Source: Rhodopila globiformis
GTDB lineage: Bacteria > Pseudomonadota > Alphaproteobacteria > Acetobacterales > Acetobacteraceae
Assembly: GCF_002937115.1 (NCBI RefSeq)
Contig: NZ_NHRY01000148.1
Span: 1-58,714, forward strand
Reading direction: 5' to 3'
DNA length: 58,714 nt
In this document: piece after piece, positions 1 through 10,241 of the stretch
Layout: the number at the start of each line of letters is the position of its first letter
Numbering within the stretch: position 1 is the first letter of the stretch
Program-made: the position numbers and the translations under genes
The notes under the pieces: model-generated
Databases searched by the model: none
The model's input: only the letters and a program-made list of their open reading frames with translations
What the model was told of the DNA's origin: nothing

Positions 1-1
1 G

Positions 2-918
2 TCTGGCCTGCTGGACGAGGCCAAGTGCTATGAGCTTGTGCGTCAGCATCGTTGGCCGGATGGCGTGCGCTGCCCTGACTGCGACAGTGCCGTGGTCATC
101 CGCAACGGCCATGATGAAGGACAGCGGCACCGACAGCGCTACCTGTGCAAGGCGTGCCATGACCGGTTCGACGATCTCACCGGCACCGTGCTGGCGGGAC
201 ATCATCAGCCACTGCGCGTGTGGGTTCTGTGCCTCTACCTGATGGGGCTGAACCTCTCCAACCGGCAGATCGCTCAGGAATTGAGCCTGGATGCCTCGGA
301 TACGCAGGCGATGACCGAGCAGCTTCGGCAGGGTCTGGTCGCACGTGCTCCTGTCGTGAAGCTGGAAGGTACGGCTGAGATCGACGAGGTCTACATCGTG
401 GCCGGGCATAAGGGCCAACCCGTTGAGGTCGAAAAAAGGGGCGTCCGGGACGGCGTCGCAGGCTTGCAGGCGCGCCGGGACGCGGCACGTTGGAAAAGGA
501 GAAACCGCCAGTGCTCGGCCTGATCCAGCGCGGCGGGCAGGTGATCCTGCACATGCTGCCCAACGTGCGGCAAGCGACGATCAAGCCGATCATCACCCAG
601 ACGGTTGCGCCCGGCACGCTGATCAATACCGATGAATATGACATTTATGCCCGACTGCCGGCCTGGGGCTACGGCCACAAGACGGTCTGCCATGCGCACG
701 GCGAGTATGCGCGTGACGAAGACGGCGATGGCTTTTGCGAAGTCCACGTCAACACAATCGAGGGCTTCTGGTCGCTGCTGCGCTCCTGGCTGCGCCCGCA
801 CCGCGGCATCTCGCAGGACAAACTGCCGCTGTATCTTGGTTTCTTCCAGTTCGTGCATAACGCACGCCGCCGCGGCAAAGCGCTGCTCGGCGCTCTCGTC
901 GGAGGCTTGGTCGGGTGA
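2..918 (+). pseudogene. IS1595 (ISXO2-like) family transposase, frameshifted and cut by the window edge
   Basis: This is a DDE-type IS transposase in two frames. The first part (from the window edge to 523) carries the N-terminal zinc-ribbon region, with CPDC and CKAC cysteine pairs, and the first catalytic acid in AEIDEVYI. The second part (in frame to 918) carries LINTDEYD and the family-typical HVNTIEGFWSLLR motif. Translation in the second frame from about 433 continues the family sequence directly (KKGRPGRRRR), so the break lies on the A6G4 tract at 432-441 and needs a -1 shift. The reading frame is already open at base 2, so the true start lies left of the window. I cannot tell whether the shift is mutational or a recoding event, and the IS ends were not identified. 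Confidence 0.8.
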
Positions 919-1264
919 GCCATCTCACCACCCTGGAACCCAATAAGAGCCTCGAGAGAATCAAAGAGTCATACCGGGGCATTGTCGGCGCGACTGACGG
1001 GCGTGAAGTGCTGGCGCGTGAACATGGGCGGGCTGGCTGGACTGGCTGAGCGGCATAGGCGCTAACTCACGCGGCCGGACGCGGCGCATCGGTCCGCCGT
1101 CATGGCGGCCATGATGACCCGCTGAACACCTCCTGAGTCGGCGTCTATAAGGCCGATTGCCCGGCTGGCGTGGCAGGACGGGCCAGATTGCGTTTCGGTG
1201 CTTGCGTCCGCCGGTGTTCCCGGCTAGGTGACGGCATCGACGCGCCACTTGCGGACGATTGCAT
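919..1264. other. Intergenic stretch between the IS transposase and tRNA-Ser
   Basis: No convincing gene is visible on either strand. The stretch should hold the right end of the IS and the tRNA promoter, but I could not identify an inverted terminal repeat or a clear -35/-10 pair. A short palindromic motif near 1099-1110 (ATGGCGGCCAT) resembles the arms of the palindromic repeats found later in the window. Confidence 0.5.
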
Positions 1265-2944
<1,680 letters not shown>

Positions 2945-2965
2945 GTCGTATGTCTCCCTGTCACA

Positions 2966-3190
2966 TCATCGGCACGACCCGAACAACTCATCGAAAAGAT
3001 CGCCGAACCACGCCTCCAACACGTCCACCTCGGCTTCCGTGACCGGGATATGCTCGGGCCAGTCGTCGGTGACGGTCCAGGTCGAAAGGTCATGCTTCGG
3101 CGGCCGGCCCGGAAACGGCCAGGGTTGACCGAGCAACGCTTCAAGTTGCTCCGATGCGGTTGGGGTGCATTCCTTGCGAAGTCTGGCCAT
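2966..3190 (-). CDS. Small hypothetical protein next to the recombinase
   Basis: This 74-aa acidic ORF (begins MARLRKECTP, ends LFDELFGSCR) lies between the recombinase and the GNAT toxin on the same strand. I do not recognise a named domain. Charged residues in the C-terminal half (VTEAEVDVLEAWFGDLFDEL) suggest an amphipathic helix. Its position 21 bp upstream of the recombinase start suggests co-transcription and perhaps a role as an accessory factor of the element, but that is inference. No strong ribosome-binding site precedes the ATG. Confidence 0.5.
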   Translation of the reverse strand: MARLRKECTPTASEQLEALLGQPWPFPGRPPKHDLSTWTVTDDWPEHIPVTEAEVDVLEAWFGDLFDELFGSCR

Positions 3191-3323
3191 TGCGCCAGAA
3201 TCGCCGAACCTGACACCTGAAAGAATAGCCTTTTCTTACGCTGGAAGCACCCGCGTACCTTGGCGCAAAAAGACTTGCGCGCGGCGGCGCGGGGCTGAAA
3301 CAGCGTAGGGGGAAAAGCGGTCG

Positions 3324-3830
3324 TCATAGCGATATCAGGTTCAGCGCCGTCGCCACCGGCAGATAGAGGGTGCGTGGCTGCCGCACCAAGGGCGCGAAGC
3401 CGAAGGCCAAATAGAAGGCCGCTGCTTGGTCGTCGATCGCGTCGGCAAAGATGGCGTGGGCGCCGATCGGAGCTGTGGCGACGGTCTTGATGGCGTCAAA
3501 CAGCAGGGCTTCGCCAAGCCCCTGTCCGGCAAAGTCGCTATGGCGGCCAAGCCAGCCGATCAGCACCGCCGGGACGGTCGGGTATCGCGGCAGTTTCTTC
3601 GCCAGTAGCTCAGGAACCTCGGTCAACGGTACGTTGCTGGATGAGAGCGTGTAGAAGCCCGCCACCCGGTCCGTCGCGATCTCCCTGGCAATGAAGCAGG
3701 TGGCGTATTTGCGCTTCACGTCCTGCGAGACGGTCTCACGGAAATAGATGTCGATCCGGTCGTTGCCGCAGGTAAAATCTGTCCGCTTGTGCGCCTTCGC
3801 CAGCGGTTCGATGGCGAAGCGGGCGCTCAC
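3324..3830 (-). CDS. GNAT-family acetyltransferase toxin (TacT/AtaT-like)
   Basis: This 168-aa protein has the GNAT fold signatures: the CGNDRIDIYFRE start typical of TacT-like toxins, the central FYTLSSSNVPL strand, the acetyl-CoA loop region GRHSDFAGQGLGEALLFDA (Q/RxxGxG/A type), and the C-terminal AAAFYLAFGFAPL. Family members acetylate the amino group of charged tRNAs and stop translation. The start overlaps the stop of the upstream DUF1778 antitoxin gene by 4 bp (ATGA), which couples their translation as in known TacA-TacT pairs. The length is normal. It most likely stabilises the island. Confidence 0.88.
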   Translation of the reverse strand: MSARFAIEPLAKAHKRTDFTCGNDRIDIYFRETVSQDVKRKYATCFIAREIATDRVAGFYTLSSSNVPLTEVPELLAKKLPRYPTVPAVLIGWLGRHSDFAGQGLGEALLFDAIKTVATAPIGAHAIFADAIDDQAAAFYLAFGFAPLVRQPRTLYLPVATALNLISL

Positions 3831-4117
3831 CGGCGCTCGATCAGCTCAGCATGGCGCTTCGCCGCGCGAGCCAGCCGCACGTTCGGCTGGGGCGGATTTA
3901 TCAGCGCTTCGGCGAAGCGGATTTGGTCCTCGCGCGCGAGGCGCATGATATCAGCGTCTTCGACGACGCGGCGCGCGTCCTCGCCGGCCGTGGAGATGAG
4001 ATAACCGGTCAGGGTCATGCCGCGCAGGCGAGCGGCGCGCTGCATCTGGTCGTAGACCTGAACTGGGACGCGCGCTTCCAATCGGGCGGTCTCGGCTTCG
4101 ATTTGGGGCTTGGGCAT
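3827..4117 (-). CDS. DUF1778 (TacA-like) ribbon-helix-helix antitoxin
   Basis: The 96-aa product begins MPKPQIEAETARLEARV. The start at 4117 is chosen because GGAAGGAGG precedes it at good spacing; an upstream in-frame start at 4216 would add 33 residues that do not look like the family. The N-terminal part fits the DNA-binding ribbon-helix-helix of DUF1778 antitoxins (RVPVQVYDQMQRAARLRGMT), and the C-terminal tail (DQIRFAEALINPPQPN) matches the toxin-wrapping segment of the family. It should neutralise the GNAT toxin and repress the operon through the palindrome just upstream. Confidence 0.88.
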   Translation of the reverse strand: MPKPQIEAETARLEARVPVQVYDQMQRAARLRGMTLTGYLISTAGEDARRVVEDADIMRLAREDQIRFAEALINPPQPNVRLARAAKRHAELIERR

Positions 4118-4141
4118 GGGGGCCTCCTTCCGCTCCATCAT

Positions 4142-4160
4142 ATACGGCATATTGCCGTAT
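4142..4160. promoter_or_regulatory. Palindromic operator of the TacAT-like operon
   Basis: A perfect 8-bp inverted repeat, ATACGGCA-tat-TGCCGTAT, lies 25 bp upstream of the antitoxin start. Position and symmetry fit the binding site of a dimeric ribbon-helix-helix antitoxin that represses its own promoter. Function is inferred from position. Confidence 0.65.
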
Positions 4161-4173
4161 TGATCAAGGCGCT

Positions 4174-6285
4174 TTACAGCCCGAGTCCGATCTGCCGCTT
4201 GCGGGTAAAGCTCCACTCGATCCCGCCGTCGTCGCGACGGAAGCCGCTGATGTGCTGGTCGAGACGCTTTTCCAGAACGGGCTGCCAGGGCACGAGCTGG
4301 AAGCCGAGTCCGTCCTCAAGCATGGCGAAGCGCCCGCTGGCGAGATTGGCGACGCCCGCCAGCCGGCCGGAGACATATTCGCCGGGCCCAGACGGGCTGT
4401 AGGTCAGTCCACGCTCGGCGGCCATCTCTTTGCCGACTCGGTCGATCTCCTGGCGCTCCAGCGCGGTGACCGTGCGCCGGGGGATGGAAATGACCCCGTC
4501 CTTCACGCTGGCATGGCCCATTTCGACGAGCCGCGCGGCGCGCCGGTCGAGCGCGGCGTTGACCTCCTGGCCAAACCCGGTTCCGGCAAGGGGCAGATGG
4601 TCTTTCGCAACAAGCTCCCTGTCGAGCCAGGTCGCGCCGTCGCTGCCAACCTGCCTGTCGAGGTCGAGCGTGGACAATGTGCGGATGCCAAAATCCTTGG
4701 GCCGGCCGGGGGCGTCATAGGCCAAGCCCCGCTCGGCGATGTCGCCGGGGATTTTCCAATGGTCGGCGTCGATGCGCTCGACATGCCCGGCGCGGCGCAA
4801 GGCTTCCAGCCTGCGCACATGGGAGCGAATGAAGGCGTCCGGGTCGCCGTGGCGCTGCTCGATGATGTCCCGCGTCGCTTCCAGATGCAGGCTCGGCTGG
4901 TAGATGCCGCCATTGGCCTCCGCCATGATCTGGATGTTGACATCCGCCGGCCGGGGATCGGCCTTGGTCGGCGCCGGATCGAGCGCGACGATGTGGCCGC
5001 GCCTGACCTCGTCCAGGCGGGCAGCGTCCGCCATCTCGACATAGTGGGTGCGTCCGTCCACGCCATCGATGACGAGGTGCAGCCGGTCGCCCATCTCGTC
5101 GCCGGCCAAGCCCTTGGCGAGCACGCGGCCCACGATCGGTTCGGTGATCTGCTTGCCGTGGGTGGCATACTGCCCCGGGGCGCGTTCGTCGGCGAGGCCG
5201 TGGTCGGCCAATGCTCGGTGCATGGTCTTGATGATGTCGCCGCGCTCGCCCAGTTCGCGCAAGGTCGGCTCGGCCTGTGCTGAGATGGACCAACGGCCAA
5301 CCTCCACCTCGGTCGCCAGCCCCATGCTCTCCAGCCTGCGGGCGCGGGCGATCAGCAGCGCCCGGTTCCGCCGCGCCGTCTCCAGCATGTCCTGGTCGGG
5401 GCGCAGATCGGCGAACGCGTGGCTCGCCTCCTGTTCGGCGATCAGTATGCGGTCCAGGCGGGTGAAGCGCTCGGCGTCCACCTCGCGCTCAAGCTGGCGG
5501 CTGACCTCCTGCTCGGTCTGCCGGCCCAGCTCCAGCGTGACGATCTCGCTCGCCCGTTCGCGGATGCCGTGGGCGATGTAGTCGCCGGCGATGTTGAGAA
5601 TCTTCCCGTCGTCGGTAACGCCGCGCAGCAGGATGTGGGTGTGCGGGTGACCGGTGTTGTGGTGATCGACCGCGATCCAGTCGAGCCTGGTTCCGAGATC
5701 GGCCTCCATCGTCTTCATCAGGTCGCGGGTGGTCTCCCGCAAGTCGGCCAGCTCCACGCCTTCCTCGGCGGAGACGATGAAGCGAAACTGGTGGCGGTCG
5801 TCTCGGCCCCGGTCGAGGAAGGTGCTGCCGTCCTCGACGTCGCGCTCGGCCGAATAGACCTGTCCCTTCTCGCCGTCGCGGTTGACGCCATCGCGCTCCA
5901 AGTAGCGCAGGTGGGCGTCCACCGCCTTTGCACTGACGAACGACCGTCCGCGCGCCGCGCCGCGCTGCGGGTTGAGCTTCACGATCCGCACTTTCACCGT
6001 CACGCGCCGTGCGCGGGTCCGCACGCCGCTGGCGTCCCGGCTCCAGGCGCTCCGGCCCTTCAGCCCGGCGGCGGCCGTAGCGCCCCGGCCTCGCGCATTG
6101 AACCGGCCGCTTCCCTTCCCGGCCGAGCTCAGCCGATTGGGGTCGCCGCCGGCGCGCCTGATGGCCTGATGCACCTCGGCCAGGAAGGTCTTCGGGCGCT
6201 GCCGGACGGCACGCGTGGTGCGTCCGTCAGCCCGGTCGCGGACCCGGCCGGGACGGACACGGAAATGCTCTTCGTCGTTCGCCAT
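4174..6285 (-). CDS. Relaxase (VirD2/TraI-like with DUF3363 domain)
   Basis: This 703-aa mobilisation nuclease should nick the element at its oriT and stay linked to the transferred strand. After a basic, low-complexity N-terminal region, the relaxase core shows the metal-binding histidine cluster DHHNTGHPHTHILLRG around residues 207-222 (HPHTH). The long C-terminal region matches the DUF3363 group of P-type relaxases (for example LDRQVGSDGATWLDREL and ASGRFAMLEDGLGFQLVPW). The length is typical. It ends just short of the antitoxin operator and is transcribed toward the recombinase. No coupling protein or mating-pair genes are found in the window, so the element probably depends on another conjugation system. 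Confidence 0.88.
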   Translation of the reverse strand: MANDEEHFRVRPGRVRDRADGRTTRAVRQRPKTFLAEVHQAIRRAGGDPNRLSSAGKGSGRFNARGRGATAAAGLKGRSAWSRDASGVRTRARRVTVKVRIVKLNPQRGAARGRSFVSAKAVDAHLRYLERDGVNRDGEKGQVYSAERDVEDGSTFLDRGRDDRHQFRFIVSAEEGVELADLRETTRDLMKTMEADLGTRLDWIAVDHHNTGHPHTHILLRGVTDDGKILNIAGDYIAHGIRERASEIVTLELGRQTEQEVSRQLEREVDAERFTRLDRILIAEQEASHAFADLRPDQDMLETARRNRALLIARARRLESMGLATEVEVGRWSISAQAEPTLRELGERGDIIKTMHRALADHGLADERAPGQYATHGKQITEPIVGRVLAKGLAGDEMGDRLHLVIDGVDGRTHYVEMADAARLDEVRRGHIVALDPAPTKADPRPADVNIQIMAEANGGIYQPSLHLEATRDIIEQRHGDPDAFIRSHVRRLEALRRAGHVERIDADHWKIPGDIAERGLAYDAPGRPKDFGIRTLSTLDLDRQVGSDGATWLDRELVAKDHLPLAGTGFGQEVNAALDRRAARLVEMGHASVKDGVISIPRRTVTALERQEIDRVGKEMAAERGLTYSPSGPGEYVSGRLAGVANLASGRFAMLEDGLGFQLVPWQPVLEKRLDQHISGFRRDDGGIEWSFTRKRQIGLGL

Positions 6286-6701
6286 GATGCGACGAGTGGA
6301 AGATCAAACGGCCGACACAAGGTCGAAAATGACGGCGTAGGGCTGTGGCGTAGAAATACTTGCTGTAGAGTAGACACGGCGGAACCGCGGACGCCGCACG
6401 TTGCGGGCGCCATCCAAAATGCCATTGAAAACGTTATGGAAATCGACTTCGCCGACGTCAGCGCACCTTGCGCCGTCTGCGGAAGGTCGCCAAAAAACAA
6501 TGTGCAGACAAACACTTAGGAACGAAGGTCCGATAGCGAGGAATCTCGCTTTATCTTGCCCTCCTAATTCGCCCTCTTCTTCGGGGCTCATATCAAACTC
6601 AAAATGCACCCACGCCCCCCGAATCAAAACCGCAAATGCGCCGTTGCCAAAAGGAGCTATTCTGCCCTAAATGGCTGCATGGATCGCCACAGGATTCGGC
6701 C
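6286..6701. other. Non-coding region upstream of the relaxase
   Basis: This gap separates the divergent relaxase and the Phd-like gene. It should contain both promoters and is the expected place for oriT. It holds the hairpin and TATCTTGCCC motif listed separately and one copy of a 15-nt sequence (6338-6352) that recurs with one mismatch after the defence operon. No gene is apparent. Confidence 0.5.
6535..6561 (+). other. Candidate oriT nick region
   Basis: A hairpin AGCGAG-gaat-CTCGCT (6535-6550) is followed directly by TATCTTGCCC (6552-6561). P-type origins such as that of RP4 have an inverted repeat upstream of a nic core close to YATCCTG/Y. Here one base differs in the core (TATCTTG). 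The location, 250 bp upstream of a P-type relaxase gene, supports the idea, but the stem is short and the call is tentative. Confidence 0.3.
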
Positions 6702-6908
6702 ATGAAAACCATGTCGGCGCGCGAGGCGAAGAACGCTTTCGGGCTGATGATCGACACCGCGCGTGCAGGCCCTGTGCTGATCGAAAAGCATGGGCGCGGC
6801 GTGGTGGTGGTGGTCGCAGTGGAAGAATATGAGCGACTTTCCGTGCAATCCGGACGCACGGAAAAGGGGGAAACGGGGACCACGCAGGCGTCGAAAAGCG
6901 GCCGATGA
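6702..6908 (+). CDS. Phd/YefM-family antitoxin-like protein without a toxin partner
   Basis: The 68-aa product begins MKTMSAREAKNAFG, the classic Phd N-terminus, and continues with the family strand pattern to VEEYERL; the tail after that is low in complexity. Phd proteins bind DNA through the N-terminal half and neutralise a toxin through the C-terminal tail. No Doc, YoeB or PIN-type toxin follows. The next gene is the defence helicase 75 bp downstream, so a role as regulator of that operon is possible. The start at 6702 is chosen for family fit over an upstream in-frame start at 6636. Confidence 0.75.
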   Translation: MKTMSAREAKNAFGLMIDTARAGPVLIEKHGRGVVVVVAVEEYERLSVQSGRTEKGETGTTQASKSGR

Positions 6909-6993
6909 AGCGATAACCCACGTCAAGATAGATTGGGTTCTGAACGGTCGTCGCCACTGGTATCAGGCGACATTGAATGAGGAGTGGGCGTGA
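6829..6993 (+). CDS. Possible small ORF coupled to the helicase gene
   Basis: A 54-codon frame starts MSDFPCNPDARKRG and ends WYQATLNEEWA. It overlaps the end of the Phd-like gene in another frame, and its stop overlaps the alternative helicase start GTG at 6990 (GTGA). The C-terminal half (HVKIDWVLNGRRHWYQATL) looks protein-like; the N-terminal half is Arg/Lys-rich and may be a frame shadow. I do not recognise it. Confidence 0.25.
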   Translation: MSDFPCNPDARKRGKRGPRRRRKAADEAITHVKIDWVLNGRRHWYQATLNEEWA

Positions 6994-9900
6994 GAACGGG
7001 ACGATCGGGCATCAAGGATAATCGTAGCAGGGGAGCGGTCCACGAGTTCATCACTGAGCGCGCGGTTCCCGACAGCCGGCTGTCCGTTGTCTCGGCCTAT
7101 TTCACGACCTTCGCTTACGATGGTCTCCGCAAGACATTGGACGGCGTCGCCCACATGCGCTTCCTCTTCGGCGAGCCGCGGTTCCTGAAGGATACGGACA
7201 ACGCTGGCCTCGTGCCGCCAGCCTTCTCGTTCGATGAGTCTGGACTGCGCCTCACCGAGCAAATACGGCAGCGCTCTGCCGCGTGGCGCTGCGCCCAATG
7301 GATCAAGGATCGCGTCGAAATACGGTCGGTCAAGCGCTCCGGCCTGTTGCACGGAAAGCTGATCCATATCGACGACGGACGCCGCCCACACGCCGTGCTC
7401 GGCAGTTCGAACTTCACGATCAACGGGCTCGGACTGGGTGATTCGCCGAACATCGAACTCAATCTGATTGTCGATAGTGATCGCGACCGGGAGGACCTTC
7501 TGGCCTGGTTCGACGAGCTATGGAGCGACACCAGCCTGACCGAAGACGTGCGCGACGAAGTGCTGCGCGCGCTCCAAGCTAGCTATGCCCACGCCGCTCC
7601 CGAGTTCGTCTATTTCAAGACGCTGCTTCACCTGTTCGGCGACTTCCTGACCGACCAGGCGGCGGAGGATGCGCTGATCCAACAGACCGCGTTCGAGCAG
7701 ACTGCGATCTGGCGCGCTTTGTTCGATTTCCAGCGTGACGGCCTCCGCGCTGTGCTTGGCAAGATCGGAAAACATGGCGGCTGCATCCTCGCTGACAGCG
7801 TCGGTTTGGGCAAAACCTTCACCGCTCTGGCGGTCATCAAGTGGTTCGAGAAGCGCAACAAGAACGTGCTCGTGCTGTGTCCAAAGAAGCTGCGCGAGAA
7901 CTGGACCGACTACCTCGCCACCAACAACAGCGAGATGAACCCGCTGCGCGAAGACAGGTTCGGCTATACCGTCCTGTCTCATACCGATCTTTCGCGTGAG
8001 AAGGGCAAGGTCGGCGACATTGACCTCGCGCGGATAGAATGGGGCAACTACGATCTCGTCGTTATCGACGAGTCCCATAATTTCCGAAGCGCATCGCGCA
8101 ACAAGACCGCTGGCGGGCGCCGCAGCCGCTACGAGCGGCTAATGGACGAGGTCATCAAGGCCGGCCTGCCGACCAAGGTTCTGCTGCTCTCGGCTACGCC
8201 GGTGAACAACGATCTAAGCGACCTCAAAGCGCAACTCGACCTGATTTCTGCCGACAGGGGAGATGGATTCATCGACCTGGGCGTGCCCAACCTGGGCACA
8301 CTGATCGGCGGGGCACGACGACGCTTTGCCGACTGGGCGAAAAGCGGCAGCCGTGATGCCGGCGAGCTGCTGAACAAGTTGCCGCCTGCGCTGTTCGGTC
8401 TGCTCGACGGCGTCACCATCGCGCGTTCGCGCAAACACGTCGAACGCCATTACGCCGCTTCGATGGAAAAGGTCGGCGGGTTTCCGAAACGGGCCGCACC
8501 CGAATCCATATTCGCCAACATCGACAGCCAGGGCGGCTTTCCGGCTTTCGAGGACGTAGATGCCGCAATCGGCAAGCTAGAGCTGGCACTCTACGGCCCG
8601 TTGACCTTCGTGCTTCCCGAGTATCGCGCCCACTATGATAAGGGTGGGAATTTCGACCAGGCCAATCGCGAAAAATACCTCATCGCGATGATGAAGATCG
8701 GCTTCCTCAAGCGCCTGGAAAGCTCGGTCAGCTCTTTCCGCCTGACGATGGATCGTATGATCGCTCGCATCGACCAGCGGCTTGGCGATCTTGACAGCTT
8801 CGACGCGACGGCGGCCATCGACACGCCGCCGCCAGATGAGATCGAGTTGGATGACGAATTGGAAGAAGCCTTCGAGGTCGGCGGCGCGCTGAAATATAAT
8901 CTCGCCCACATCGATCGGGCGGCGTGGAAGGCGGCGTTGACGCGCGATCGCGACCGGATCGCCGCGCTGGCCTCCGAAGCGCGCAATGTTACGCCCGATC
9001 GGGACGCCAAGCTGGCGCGGCTTAAGGAGATCATCCGCGCCAAGGCGGATAAGCCCACGACCAACCGAGATGGCGAGGCCAACCGCAAGATCATCCTGTT
9101 CACAGCCTTCACCGACACGGCCCGCTATCTCTACGAAGAGTTGCGTCCCCTTGCGCGCGAATGCGGGCTGCAAGCGGCACTGGTGACGGGCGACGGCTGC
9201 AAGGCGACTTTTGGCCCGGCGCGCTTTCAGGACGTGCTGGTCAATTTCGCGCCGCGCGCCAAACGCCGTGCCTTGATGCGCGGTGCCGAGACCGGCGGCG
9301 AAATCGACCTGCTGATCGCCACCGACTGCATCTCGGAAGGCCAGAATCTCCAGGACGCCGACTTGTTAGTGAATGTCGACATTCACTGGAACCCCGTGCG
9401 CCTTATCCAGCGCTTCGGGCGGATCGACCGGATCGGCAGCCGCAACGCCACAATCCGTATGGTCAATTTCTGGCCGACCGAAGACCTGAATAGATATTTG
9501 CGCCTCAAGGATCGAGTGGAGGCCCGCATGGCGCTGGTCGATCTCTCGGCCACGGGCGACGACGATCTACTCAATGCGCGGGCCGAGGCCGATGGTGACG
9601 CGCGCTGGCGCGACGAGCAACTGCTCCGTCTGAAGGACGAACTGTTCGACCTAGAAGATGCGGGGGGAGGTGTGACGCTCGCCGATTTCGCGCTCGACGA
9701 TTTCCGAGCGGACCTGCTCGGCTTTGCGCGCACGAACGAGCAGGCGTTGCGCGACGCGCCGCTGGGGCTGCACGCGATTGTCCCAAATGATGTCGACGGC
9801 GCCCTCCTCGATCCCGGCGTGATTTTCTGTCTGAGGCGCCGCCCGCCCGAGCCGAGCACGGAGCAGGCAAAGATCAACCCGCTAGACCCCCACTATCTCG

Positions 9901-10241
9901 TCTATGTGAAGGATGACGGCCCGGTGCGCCTCGGCTTCGGTCAACCCAAGCCGATCCTGGACGCCTATCGCGCGCTTTGCCTGGGGCATGATGAGCCCTT
10001 CGAGGTGCTCTGCAATGCATTTGACGACGAGACGGACCACGGCGAGAAGATGGAGCGGTATGACGGGCTGATCCGCGCCGCAGTGGCCTCCATCGGCGAA
10101 ACCTCCGCGACTCGGACATTGGCGGCGCTCACCAGCTCGCGCGGCGCACGGGTGCCCGACGGGAAAGCACAGGCGCGCGCCAGCCTGGACTATGACCTCA
10201 TTACCTGGCTCATCGTTCGGCCGACTGCGGGGGCGGCATGA
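6984..10241 (+). CDS. Defence helicase: PLD nuclease-like domain fused to an SNF2 helicase (Hma-type)
   Basis: This protein of about 1,085 aa opens the defence operon. The N-terminal phospholipase-D-like domain shows an HKD-type motif, HGKLIHIDDG ... GSSN, around residues 123-144. The SF2/SNF2 motor follows: Walker A DSVGLGKTF near 270, Walker B VVIDESHN near 360, motif III LLLSATPVNND, and the C-terminal lobe with LIATDCISEGQNLQ and QRFGRIDRIGS near 808-818. It should translocate on or remodel phage DNA, with the PLD domain as a possible nuclease. The start is GTG at 6984 or GTG at 6990; GAGGAG lies just upstream. Its stop overlaps the methylase start by 4 bp. Confidence 0.88.
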   Translation: MGVRTGRSGIKDNRSRGAVHEFITERAVPDSRLSVVSAYFTTFAYDGLRKTLDGVAHMRFLFGEPRFLKDTDNAGLVPPAFSFDESGLRLTEQIRQRSAAWRCAQWIKDRVEIRSVKRSGLLHGKLIHIDDGRRPHAVLGSSNFTINGLGLGDSPNIELNLIVDSDRDREDLLAWFDELWSDTSLTEDVRDEVLRALQASYAHAAPEFVYFKTLLHLFGDFLTDQAAEDALIQQTAFEQTAIWRALFDFQRDGLRAVLGKIGKHGGCILADSVGLGKTFTALAVIKWFEKRNKNVLVLCPKKLRENWTDYLATNNSEMNPLREDRFGYTVLSHTDLSREKGKVGDIDLARIEWGNYDLVVIDESHNFRSASRNKTAGGRRSRYERLMDEVIKAGLPTKVLLLSATPVNNDLSDLKAQLDLISADRGDGFIDLGVPNLGTLIGGARRRFADWAKSGSRDAGELLNKLPPALFGLLDGVTIARSRKHVERHYAASMEKVGGFPKRAAPESIFANIDSQGGFPAFEDVDAAIGKLELALYGPLTFVLPEYRAHYDKGGNFDQANREKYLIAMMKIGFLKRLESSVSSFRLTMDRMIARIDQRLGDLDSFDATAAIDTPPPDEIELDDELEEAFEVGGALKYNLAHIDRAAWKAALTRDRDRIAALASEARNVTPDRDAKLARLKEIIRAKADKPTTNRDGEANRKIILFTAFTDTARYLYEELRPLARECGLQAALVTGDGCKATFGPARFQDVLVNFAPRAKRRALMRGAETGGEIDLLIATDCISEGQNLQDADLLVNVDIHWNPVRLIQRFGRIDRIGSRNATIRMVNFWPTEDLNRYLRLKDRVEARMALVDLSATGDDDLLNARAEADGDARWRDEQLLRLKDELFDLEDAGGGVTLADFALDDFRADLLGFARTNEQALRDAPLGLHAIVPNDVDGALLDPGVIFCLRRRPPEPSTEQAKINPLDPHYLVYVKDDGPVRLGFGQPKPILDAYRALCLGHDEPFEVLCNAFDDETDHGEKMERYDGLIRAAVASIGETSATRTLAALTSSRGARVPDGKAQARASLDYDLITWLIVRPTAGAA

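Noticed and set aside
6636-6701. Longer start for the Phd-like gene
   Set aside because: The additional residues do not belong to the Phd family, whose N-terminus (MKTMSAREAKNAFG) starts at 6702.
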